From: CAVRZY01 sp963725415
Lineage (GTDB): Bacteria; Acidobacteriota; Terriglobia; Bryobacterales; Bryobacteraceae
Length of the DNA stretch: 15,336 nt
NCBI GenBank assembly: GCA_963725415.1
Contig: CAVRZY010000109.1
Location: 1 to 15,336, forward strand
Reading direction: 5' to 3'
Of this stretch, positions 8,571 to 15,039 are shown piece by piece. A model generated the notes under the pieces. It was not told the DNA's origin, did no database searches, and worked only from the letters and a program-made list of their open reading frames with translations. Positions within the stretch are counted from its first letter, which is position 1. Each line of letters begins with the position of its first letter. Both the position numbers and the translations under genes were made by a program.

Positions 8571-8645
8571 ATGGCGCTAGGCGCGGGCTTACTGGTTGTG
8601 GTTCTGCTGGTGCTGTGGGCCTTGATCCTCCGCCGACCTCGATGA
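8571..8645 (+). CDS. 24-residue single-helix membrane peptide (leader or microprotein)
   Basis: An ATG at 8571 opens a 24-codon frame encoding a hydrophobic helix (ALGAGLLVVVLLVLWALIL) closed by RRPR, the classic positive-inside anchor of a tiny one-pass membrane peptide. A strong ribosome-binding site, GGAGG, lies at 8560-8564, 6 bases before the ATG. The stop overlaps the M50 protease start as ATGA (8642-8645). This arrangement suggests the peptide is really translated, either as a membrane partner or inhibitor of the protease or simply to deliver ribosomes to its start codon, which has no good ribosome-binding site of its own outside this reading frame. No family is recognised. Confidence 0.55.
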   Translation: MALGAGLLVVVLLVLWALILRRPR

Positions 8646-9254
8646 ACCTGGAAAGCGCAATTGTGAACGTATTCCTGTTCTGGGTGCTGACCACACCCCA
8701 CGAGTATGCTCATGCTCTGGTGGCGACCTGGTTGGGTGACGACACGCCGCGGCAGGAGGGACGCTTGACGCTGAACCCGCTGGCGCACGTGGACTGGCTG
8801 GGGACTGTGCTTCTTCCGGCGGTCACCTCGTTGATGGGCGGGGGGTTCCTGGGATGGGGCAAGCCGGTTTCGACCAGCCTGGCGTGGCTTCGCGGGGGAT
8901 TGAATGGCCTGGCGCTGGTGGCGCTGGCCGGTCCGGCTGCCAACATCGTGCTGGCAGTGCTTCTGGGGGCCGTGGCTCGAGCTGACGGCTGGCTGGGTTC
9001 CGGCTCTTTCCGAATTTGCGGCTCGCGGCGTTCTGCTGAGTCTGTATCTGGGCGCTTTCAATCTGCTGCCGGTACCCCCGCTGGACGGGTCGAAATTGCT
9101 GCTGGTCGCCCGGATTCCCAGCGTCGTCTACGAGGAGTTGGCGCGGTTCGGCTTCGTTGTGCTGATCCTGGCCATAAGCACGACGGGTTTGGGGAGGTGG
9201 CTGTGGACCCTCAGTTTGGACGGCGCCGCGCTGATATTCCGAGTCTTTGGCTGA
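8642..9254 (+). CDS. M50-family (site-2-type) membrane metalloprotease, frameshifted
   Basis: An intramembrane zinc protease of about 204 residues, the usual size of the minimal M50 group. The zinc site HEYAH (HExxH) is near residue 20, inside the first hydrophobic segment (FLFWVLTTPHEYAHALV). NPLAHVDWLGTVLLP and LVALAGPAANIVLAVLLG are typical of the family, and the third zinc-ligand motif FNLLPVPPLDG lies near residue 145. The first part, up to about ADGWLG, is in one frame; PALSEFAARGVLLSLYLGAFNLLP and the rest are in the next. One surplus G in the run at 8995-8997 (or at 8965-8969) explains it. Uncorrected translation loses the PPLDG motif and runs on to 9262. The gene overlaps the small membrane peptide by 4 bases and ends 4 bases before the amidohydrolase start, so the three are almost certainly one operon. 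The substrate is unknown. Confidence 0.8.
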
Positions 9255-9258
9255 CCAC

Positions 9259-10923
9259 ATGATGCGATATCTGGCGCTCACTATGTTTCTCTTGGGGGGC
9301 ATCGAGCAGGGAGCGGCGCAACGGGCCGCCGAGCTGGTATTGATCAACGGAAAGATCTGGACCGTGAACGAGGCGCAGCCTCAGGCGGAAGCGGTGGCCT
9401 GCGCGGGCGGGCGGATCGTAGCAGTGGGTTCGACTTCCGAGATTCGCAAATGGGTTGGGGCGGGCACGAAAGTCATTGACCTGAAGGGCCGGCTGGTGGC
9501 GCCTGGGTTCAACGATGCGCATGTTCATTTCGTGACGGGCGGCGCGCACCTGTCGAGTGTGAAGTTGCGCGATGCGCACTCGGAGGCCGAGTTTCGGGAC
9601 CGCATCCGCGATTTTGCGGTGAAGTGGCCCAAGGGCCGGTGGATCACGGGCGGGGACTGGGACCACGAGAACTGGACGCCGGCGCGGCTGCCGACGCGCG
9701 CCCTGATCGATGGGGTCACGCCGGATCATCCGGTGTTTGTCAACCGGCTGGACGGGCATATGTCGCTGGCGAACTCAGTGGCACTGAAGCTGGCCGGGAT
9801 CACGCGGCAGACGCCAGACCCTCCCGGTGGGGCCATCGTGCGCGACCAGCGGGGCGAGCCGACCGGTCTGCTGAAAGATGCGGCAATGGCGGCGGTCCAG
9901 CGCGTGATCCCGGCGCCCAGCGCCGAGGAGATCGAGACGGCTCTGCGGGCGGCGATGCGCTATGCGGCGGAAAACGGGGTGACCAGCGTGCAAGACATGT
10001 CGGCATCGCCGGAGGTGCTGGCCGCGTACCAGAGACTGCTGGCGCGGGGCCAGTTGACGGTGCGGGTGTACGGGCATCAGCCGCTCGGGAACTGGCAGCG
10101 GCCGGCGGGCATCGGACTACTGGCGGGATTCGGCAATGAGAAGCTGAAAATCGGGGGCCTGAAAGGGTTCGCCGACGGCTCGCTGGGTTCGACCACGGCG
10201 TTGTTCTTCGAGCCGTATTCGGATGCGCCGGACACCTCCGGGCTAGCCAGCGACGAGATGATTCCCCAGAGCAAGATGCTAGAAAACATCCTGGGAGCGG
10301 ACCGCGCGGGGCTGCAAGTAGCGATCCATGCCATCGGCGACCGGGCCAATCACATCATCCTGGGAATGTACGAAGAAGCCGCGAAGCGAAACGGCCCGCG
10401 CGACCGGCGCTTCCGCATCGAACATGCGCAACACTTGCGGTCTGAAGACATCGCCCGGTTCGGGAAACTGCGGGTGATCGCTTCGATGCAACCCTACCAT
10501 GCGATCGACGACGGGCGCTGGGCCCAGAAGCGCATCGGGCCGGAGCGCGCCAAGGGGAGCTACGCCTTTCGCTCGCTGCTGGAGGCGGGCGCGACGCTGG
10601 CGTTCGGCTCGGACTGGCATGTGGCGCCGATGGAACCGCTGATGGGTATCTACGCAGCGGTCACGCGCGCCACACTGGACGATCGACGCCCCGGAGGCTG
10701 GATTCCGGAGCAGAAGATCGGCGTGCCCGAGGCGATCCGCGCCTACACCATGGGATCGGCCTATGCCGCGTTCGATGAGCGCATCAAGGGGTCGATTGAA
10801 GTGGGCAAGCTGGCGGATATGGCCGTGCTTTCCACCGACATTCTCACCATCCCACCGGTTGAGATCCAGAAGGCCCGGGTGGTCATGACCATTTTCGACG
10901 GCAGAGTGATTCACGAGCGCTGA
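9259..10923 (+). CDS. exported YtcJ-like amidohydrolase (Amidohydro_3 family)
   Basis: A 554-residue metal-dependent TIM-barrel hydrolase. The start at ATG 9259 gives a signal peptide (MMRYLALTMFLLGG, probable cleavage after GAAQ near residue 21), so it acts outside the cytoplasm; an in-frame TTG at 9247 would spoil the signal and lies inside the M50 gene. The barrel opens with LINGKIWTVN and VAPGFNDAHVHF, the metal ligands being H88 and H90. Other family marks are GDWDHENW, K302 in LKGFADGSLGS (possible carboxylated lysine), H357 in AIHAIGDRA, H389 in RIEHAQHL and D452 in FGSDWHVAP. The C-terminal strand returns to the small beta domain (GKLADMAVLS). Family members hydrolyse amide or ring C-N bonds, but substrates of the exported YtcJ-like enzymes are mostly unknown. 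It follows the M50 gene by 4 bases. Unlike its upstream neighbours it is intact. Confidence 0.9.
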   Translation: MMRYLALTMFLLGGIEQGAAQRAAELVLINGKIWTVNEAQPQAEAVACAGGRIVAVGSTSEIRKWVGAGTKVIDLKGRLVAPGFNDAHVHFVTGGAHLSSVKLRDAHSEAEFRDRIRDFAVKWPKGRWITGGDWDHENWTPARLPTRALIDGVTPDHPVFVNRLDGHMSLANSVALKLAGITRQTPDPPGGAIVRDQRGEPTGLLKDAAMAAVQRVIPAPSAEEIETALRAAMRYAAENGVTSVQDMSASPEVLAAYQRLLARGQLTVRVYGHQPLGNWQRPAGIGLLAGFGNEKLKIGGLKGFADGSLGSTTALFFEPYSDAPDTSGLASDEMIPQSKMLENILGADRAGLQVAIHAIGDRANHIILGMYEEAAKRNGPRDRRFRIEHAQHLRSEDIARFGKLRVIASMQPYHAIDDGRWAQKRIGPERAKGSYAFRSLLEAGATLAFGSDWHVAPMEPLMGIYAAVTRATLDDRRPGGWIPEQKIGVPEAIRAYTMGSAYAAFDERIKGSIEVGKLADMAVLSTDILTIPPVEIQKARVVMTIFDGRVIHER

Positions 10924-10948
10924 AGCGGGATCCAAAATCAACTTGGGC

Positions 10949-11458
10949 TTAAAGGGCAGGGGGCAAGCTGAGGCAGGTTCTGGCCAGGGCCTTCTGCAAG
11001 AGCTGGAGGGTGTCCAGCTCACGCAAGCCGCGCGAGATGGAGATCTCGGTGACCAGCATGTGCCGGGCCCGGTCCAGCATTTTCTTCTCGCGGAAGGAAA
11101 GCGGCTTGTCCAACTGGAGCAAGAGCAGGGTTTTCAACACCTCCGCGACCTGGAGCAGGCCGCCGCTCCGCATTTTCTCGGAATTCTCCTTGAAGCGGTT
11201 TTTCCAGTCATGACTGGACTTGCAGGTCCCCTCGACCAAGAATGACAAAATGCGCGAGAGCTCGCCGTTGCGGGTGATCTTGCGCAGGCCGACGTCCTCT
11301 ACGTGGGAGAAGGGAACCATCACGGTCATGCTGGAGTACATGAGTCGCAACAGGTAGAACTTCTCGAAGTGGCTCCCAAAAGAGCGAGTGCTGATATTCT
11401 CAATGGTCCCGATCCCCTGATTGGGGTAGACCACTTTTTCTCCGATCTGGAAGGTCAT
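10949..11458 (-). CDS. carD: CarD-family transcriptional regulator
   Basis: A 169-residue CarD/CdnL-type protein. The N-terminal RNA-polymerase-interacting domain (about residues 1-60) begins with FQIGEKVVYPNQGIGTIENI, the signature of the family, and the remainder is the basic all-helical DNA-binding domain (ILSFLVEGT, DWKNRFKENSEKM, LSFREKKMLDRARHMLVTEIS). CarD proteins bind the beta subunit of RNA polymerase and stabilise open promoter complexes, chiefly at rRNA and growth-related promoters. The size matches stand-alone CarD and CdnL rather than myxobacterial CarD, which carries an HMGA-like tail. It is convergent with the amidohydrolase, 25 bases away, with no obvious terminator between. 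It has its own promoter (11522-11550). Confidence 0.9.
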   Translation of the reverse strand: MTFQIGEKVVYPNQGIGTIENISTRSFGSHFEKFYLLRLMYSSMTVMVPFSHVEDVGLRKITRNGELSRILSFLVEGTCKSSHDWKNRFKENSEKMRSGGLLQVAEVLKTLLLLQLDKPLSFREKKMLDRARHMLVTEISISRGLRELDTLQLLQKALARTCLSLPPAL

Positions 11459-11521
11459 GCAAAAAGACCCTTAGTACACCAGTCAGCCCTTAGCAGTTCT
11501 GTCGTGCGAACTAAGAAACAG

Positions 11522-11550
11522 ATGTTAAGGTCAACCTGGGCAAAAGTCAA
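11522..11550 (-). promoter_or_regulatory. strong sigma70-type promoter for carD
   Basis: Reading the minus strand, TTGACT (11550-11545) and TAACAT (11527-11522) are separated by exactly 17 bases. The start of transcription would be about 11515, giving a leader of about 57 bases to the carD ATG at 11458. It lies in a locally AT-rich patch. Confidence 0.65.
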
Positions 11551-11883
11551 TGAAAAACCCTCTAGTGAGTGGCCCAGGTGGGGAGATGTCGCCGGGATTA
11601 ATCTAAACGAATCTTAATGAGGGATTTCAGGGCCGAGATTATGGAAAATGGAATTCCCGGGCCGGGTGGCACCTGCCGAACCTGGTACCCGCAAGTAGTT
11701 GGTAGAACATGGTTTATGGGGGAGATGCGCTCGTCCGGCAACCCTTCGTGTCAGAAGCTGTCCCAGCAGGGGTAGGCAAAGCAGGAATGCTTGTCGATTC
11801 CTCAGGCGGCTATGCCAAGCTCTCTGAAAAGCCCCTGCATTTCCTCTCACCTCGCGAAGACTCTGACTTCCGCTTTCGAGCGC
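11551..11883. other. non-coding stretch upstream of carD
   Basis: About 330 bases with no convincing gene on either strand. Short open frames here lack codon bias, homology and ribosome-binding sites. I see no RNA gene and no hairpin followed by a T-tract. Confidence 0.4.
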
Positions 11884-11954
11884 GTGCGGCAGGTCCCCGA
11901 CCCATAAGCGCTAACTTAACGCCTCCGGCTCGGGGTGGCGCAGGTCCCTGGCCC
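11884..11954. repeat. imperfect 20-bp direct repeat with an internal stem
   Basis: Bases 11884-11903 and 11935-11954 match at 16 of 20 positions (core GCAGGTCC). Between them, CCCCGA (11895-11900) and TCGGGG (11930-11935) can pair, and GCGCTAACTTAACGC (11909-11923) is an imperfect palindrome. This compact structure abuts the palindromic element at 11951 and looks like a dispersed intergenic repeat, although only one occurrence is in view. Confidence 0.4.
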
Positions 11955-12080
11955 AATGTCACTTGGTTTTGCCCTTCTGTGGGGCAGGCGGTTTGGCCTG
12001 CCTCTCGCTGTCCAGGGCCTTGGACAGGCCAAACGGCCTGTCCCACCTCTGCCCAAGCCGAAAACTGAGTGACATTGGGC
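11951..12080. mobile_element. 130-bp long-palindrome element with 13-bp terminal inverted repeats (MITE-like)
   Basis: GCCCAATGTCACT at 11951-11963 is repeated exactly in inverse at 12068-12080. Inside, bases 11980-12000 and 12025-12045 are inverted copies matching at 19 of 21 positions, around a 24-base loop, so the whole element can fold into one long hairpin. It encodes nothing. Its right end meets a decayed gspG-like gene exactly where that gene stops being recognisable. No clear target-site duplication is seen. It could be a MITE moved by a transposase elsewhere, or a large REP/BIME-like hairpin. Confidence 0.6.
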
Positions 12081-12282
12081 TGTGCCTCTGTAGCAGAAGT
12101 CGCTGATCCGCGCCAAGGCCAGCGCGCTGCGGCAGAACCTGTCTGCCCTGCGCACCGTGATCGGGAAGATCATCATGGAAGAAGCGCTGACCAGCGTCAA
12201 CCGGACCGAGCCGGGGATCTTCGACGTGCGCAGCGGCTCGGGCAAGACGGCGCTGGACGGGACCCTGTACTCGGAGTGGTGA
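12079..12282 (+). pseudogene. GspG-like pseudopilin remnant
   Basis: In the frame ending at TGA 12280-12282 the sequence reads AVPL, a TAG at 12091, then QKSLIRAKASALRQNLSALR and a tail ending TEPGIFDVRSGS, then GKTALDGTLYSEW. This resembles major pseudopilins of type II secretion systems (GspG/PulG-like) as found in acidobacteria: the helix after AVPLY and the C-terminal DVxSGS..TALDG..Y..W tail. Three lesions are visible. The N-terminal prepilin helix is missing, replaced by the palindromic element. A Tyr codon (expected TAC) appears to be TAG. The middle domain (about 40 residues expected between RTVI and KIIMEE) is deleted in frame. The gene cannot make a pilin. It ends 49 bases before the tRNA. 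Family assignment rests on short motifs recalled from memory. Confidence 0.6.
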
Positions 12283-12331
12283 GGGTTTGCTACACTGACA
12301 ACGGGCGCAGTTGGTGGCCGCCCGCCCGCCT

Positions 12332-12405
12332 TCCCCGGTCGTCCAATGGTAGGACATCGGCCTTTGGAGCCGCGAATCGTGGTTCGAATCCATGCCGGGG
12401 AGCCA
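12332..12405 (+). tRNA. tRNA-Gln (anticodon TTG)
   Basis: A full cloverleaf: acceptor TCCCCGG (12332-12338) with CCGGGGA (12395-12401), D stem GTCC/GGAC, anticodon stem TCGGC/GCCGC with loop CTTTGGA (anticodon TTG at 12364-12366), a 4-base variable region, T stem CGTGG/CCATG with loop TTCGAAT, discriminator G and an encoded CCA (12403-12405). The G discriminator agrees with glutamine. The outermost anticodon-stem pair is a T-C mismatch, a small oddity. Antisense frames across this gene give a meaningless peptide and should be ignored. Confidence 0.93.
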
Positions 12406-12674
12406 CGAAAAGTCGCCGTTGGCAATCTGTAGCTTAGAAGCGACCCCAGTTCGACACTCGAACTCGCTCCATCGCGACAAAGTTTCCACAACGCCTATCC
12501 CGAGTAGTTTGTGACAGCACCCGCGTCCACGCAACTTGGTTAAGGTCTTAAGCGGGGCAGCTTTGTCGCTTCCACTACGCGCATCGAAGCCACCGTACCG
12601 ATCAGGCGCCCCACAGGACGTGGATGCCGGATGATGAGTTGCATCACGCAAGTATTACCACTACGCTGGAGATC

Positions 12675-14150
12675 ATGAAAAGCGCCAAATGTTCGATGAA
12701 CCTCTGGTCCGGCTGTTTCGTGGTCGGGCTGACTGCGGCGATGTCTCCGGGCAGTCTGTTTGGTCAGAGAGTTTTGGCACCGAGCAACGGCGCCATGCCC
12801 GAACCCAAGAATTGGACCGCAGCGCAGGATCACAAAAACATGAAGGACCAGTTGGGGATCAAGACCCTCCGGCCCGGCCCGAGCGGCAACGCCGCGGCGA
12901 GAGCGCCCAACGCCGCCAATTACGATCCGGCAAGGGCCAATCCTTATCCCGATCTACCGGATGTGCTCACTTTGAAAAACGGGAAGAAGGTCACGAGCGC
13001 TGCGATGTGGTGGAACCAGCGCCGCCCGGAAATCGTGGAAGACTTCGAGCGTGAAGTCATTGGCCGCGTGCCGAAGAACGTGCCCAGAGTGATGTGGACG
13101 GTGACAGAGACAGTCAATGGAGTAGTCGGCAGCCTTCCAGTCATCGGAAAGAGACTGGTTGGTCACGTGGACAATTCCTCTTATCCGGCGATCAATGTAG
13201 ATATTCAAATGACACTGGTCACTCCGGCGGATGCCAAAGCTCCTGTCCCGGTGCTGATGATGTTTGGTGGCGGCGGCCTTCCTCAAGCCTCGCCCGCGCC
13301 CGCCGCGGCGCCTGCCACTCCTGGTGGCGATCCTCCTTCGACCCAACAACTCATCGCCGCTGGCTGGGGTTACTCTTCCATCAATCCTGCCAGTATTCAG
13401 GCTGACAATGGCGCCGGGTTGACCAAAGGGATCATCGGCCTGGTCAACAAAGGCCAACCCCGGAAGCCAGATGACTGGGGTTCGCTGCGCGGGTGGGCCT
13501 GGGGCGTCGCCCGCGGTCTGGAATATCTGGAAACCGACCCCGCCGTCGACGCCAAGCGGGTCGGCATCGAGGGTGTTTCACGTTACGGTAAGGCCGCTCT
13601 CGTAACAATGGCCTTTGAAACGCGCTTCGCCATGGTGTTGGTGGGTTCCTCCGGCCAGGGTGGAGCCAAGCTGAACCGCCGAAATTTTGGCGAAGCGGTG
13701 GAGAATCTCACCGGCTCTGGCGAATACCACTGGATGGCGGGTAATTTTCTGAAATACGGTGCTGCCGAATCGTCGTTTGGTAGCAAAACGGCGGGGGACT
13801 TGCCGGTGGATGCTCATGAGTTGATCGCGTTGTGCGCTCCCCGCTTCACCTTCATCAGTTACGGCGTACCGGAAAAGGGCGATGCCAATTGGCTCGACCA
13901 ACAGGGCAGCTACATGGCCACCGTCGCTGCCGGGCCTGTCTTCCGCCTTCTGGGTGTGAAGGACATTGGCGAAAAAGGGGACTACCATACAGCCAAGATG
14001 CCGCCGGTGAACACCGGCCTGCTCGATGGCGAGCTCGCTTGGCGTCAGCATGACGGCGGACATGAAGACCGGTCGAACATGAAGTACTTCATCGCGTGGG
14101 CCAACAAACTCATCAAGCATGCGCCTCCCGCCGCGGCGTCGGCGAAGTAG
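12675..14150 (+). CDS. exported CE15-like glucuronoyl esterase (4-O-methyl-glucuronoyl methylesterase family)
   Basis: A 491-residue alpha/beta-hydrolase. From ATG 12675 (GGAG just upstream, at 12668-12671) it has a signal peptide (LWSGCFVVGLTAAM, cleavage after SLFGQ near residue 32), so it is exported. A Pro/Ala linker follows, then the catalytic domain: PVLMMFGGGG, DDWGSLRGWAWGVARGLEYL, the nucleophile elbow GVSRYGK with Ser302, the family-typical SSGQGGAKLNRR and NFGEAVENLTGSGEYHWM, and the catalytic His463 in HDGGHED. CE15 enzymes cleave ester links between glucuronic acid on xylan and lignin alcohols. Bacterial members are diverse, so the true substrate is uncertain. It is convergent with an exported SGNH hydrolase, suggesting a plant-polysaccharide side-chain function. 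A Pro/Ala insertion near residue 215 (13290-13320) is unusual. A longer in-frame start at 12624 lacks a ribosome-binding site. Confidence 0.85.
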   Translation: MKSAKCSMNLWSGCFVVGLTAAMSPGSLFGQRVLAPSNGAMPEPKNWTAAQDHKNMKDQLGIKTLRPGPSGNAAARAPNAANYDPARANPYPDLPDVLTLKNGKKVTSAAMWWNQRRPEIVEDFEREVIGRVPKNVPRVMWTVTETVNGVVGSLPVIGKRLVGHVDNSSYPAINVDIQMTLVTPADAKAPVPVLMMFGGGGLPQASPAPAAAPATPGGDPPSTQQLIAAGWGYSSINPASIQADNGAGLTKGIIGLVNKGQPRKPDDWGSLRGWAWGVARGLEYLETDPAVDAKRVGIEGVSRYGKAALVTMAFETRFAMVLVGSSGQGGAKLNRRNFGEAVENLTGSGEYHWMAGNFLKYGAAESSFGSKTAGDLPVDAHELIALCAPRFTFISYGVPEKGDANWLDQQGSYMATVAAGPVFRLLGVKDIGEKGDYHTAKMPPVNTGLLDGELAWRQHDGGHEDRSNMKYFIAWANKLIKHAPPAAASAK

Positions 14151-14183
14151 CGCACCGCCCATCTTTTGCACAGCTTCACGATC

Positions 14184-14210
14184 GGGCCGTCCATTTTGAC
14201 GGCCCTTTCT
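14184..14210 (+). terminator. rho-independent terminator of the CE15-like gene
   Basis: GGGCCGTC (14184-14191) and GACGGCCC (14198-14205) form a perfect 8-bp GC-rich stem around the loop CATTTT, followed by TTTCT. It lies 33 bases after the esterase stop. In the reverse direction there is no T-tract, so it serves mainly the plus strand, although it also sits right at the end of the convergent gene. Confidence 0.85.
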
Positions 14211-15039
14211 ATGGACGGGGATTGGGATCTCTCTGCGCGCTCGGGTCGCCGGTGGGGGGCGGAGCGTGGTCCGTCTTGGCGGGTGGCCCCAGCAGTTCCG
14301 TGAAGACCGGCTTCAATGCGTCCGCCCAGACTTGATAACCCTTGACCGAGAGGTGCAGGCGATCCACGGTCATGCCATCGAACAGCTTGCCATCCTTGTC
14401 GGCCAACTTGTCGTTGATGTTGAGATACCGGATTTTCTTGCCGTTGGCGAATTTGGAAATCGTGTCGTTGATCTTGTTGATCGTGGCAACGATCTCCGTG
14501 CTGCCACCGTCATTGCGCGGCGTGATGCCCATGAGGATGATGGTGGCGTCGGGGGCCTTCTGTTGCATGATGTCCAACGTCGCTTTGATGCCACGGGTCA
14601 CGTCTTCAACCTTGGCCTTATCACCGCCTGGAGGCGGAGTGCCGCCGAGATTGTTGGTACCAGCGAGCAGAACAATGATCTTGGGGTTGACGCCGTCCAA
14701 CTCCCCGTTGTTGAGGCGCCAGAGAACGTTCTGAATTGTGTCAGCGCCCCAACCGAAGTTGGCGGCATTCCAGCCGAAAAAATTCTGGTTCCAGTTAGCA
14801 AGGAAGTCCTTGTATTGCGCGTCGCTGGTTCCCCACCGGCGGGTGATGGAGTCGCCTTCAAAATAAATGTCGATACCGCCTTCTTGGGCTTTCTCCAGCA
14901 ACTGGGCATGCGCCGTCTGGGAGTTTTGGTCCGTGCGAGGAGCAGGTTGATCGGCCGGAGGCGTTGTCTGCGCAAGTGATAAACCGGACATCAAAACAGC
15001 GGCGCTGACAATCAAAGGCTTAGGCAACCAACGGGTCAT
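14209..15039 (-). CDS. exported SGNH/GDSL hydrolase
   Basis: A 276-residue SGNH-fold esterase or acetylhydrolase. The start at ATG 15039 gives a clear signal peptide (MTRWLPKPLIVSAAVLMSGL, cleavage after SLAQ near residue 24), so it is exported; the frame extends upstream to 15273 but that part is low-complexity. Block I is FEGDSITRRWG with nucleophile Ser64, block II is NFGWGADT (Gly96), block III is LLAGTNN (Asn129 or 130) and block V is DRLHLS with Asp226 and His229. Members of this type (platelet-activating-factor acetylhydrolase-like) often deacetylate glycans. The C-terminal 25 or so residues are Pro-rich and probably disordered. No strong ribosome-binding site is visible. It is convergent with the CE15-like gene. 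Confidence 0.88.
   Translation of the reverse strand: MTRWLPKPLIVSAAVLMSGLSLAQTTPPADQPAPRTDQNSQTAHAQLLEKAQEGGIDIYFEGDSITRRWGTSDAQYKDFLANWNQNFFGWNAANFGWGADTIQNVLWRLNNGELDGVNPKIIVLLAGTNNLGGTPPPGGDKAKVEDVTRGIKATLDIMQQKAPDATIILMGITPRNDGGSTEIVATINKINDTISKFANGKKIRYLNINDKLADKDGKLFDGMTVDRLHLSVKGYQVWADALKPVFTELLGPPAKTDHAPPPTGDPSAQRDPNPRP

Noticed and set aside
11959..12651. A 230-residue minus-strand open frame, including a peptide with MDSNHDSRLQRPMSYHW
   Set aside because: It is the antisense translation of the tRNA-Gln gene and its surroundings, a well-known artefact in annotated genomes.
12639..12667. TTGCAT/TACGCT as a promoter for the CE15-like gene
   Set aside because: The -10 box matches at only three of six positions and lies almost on the start codon.
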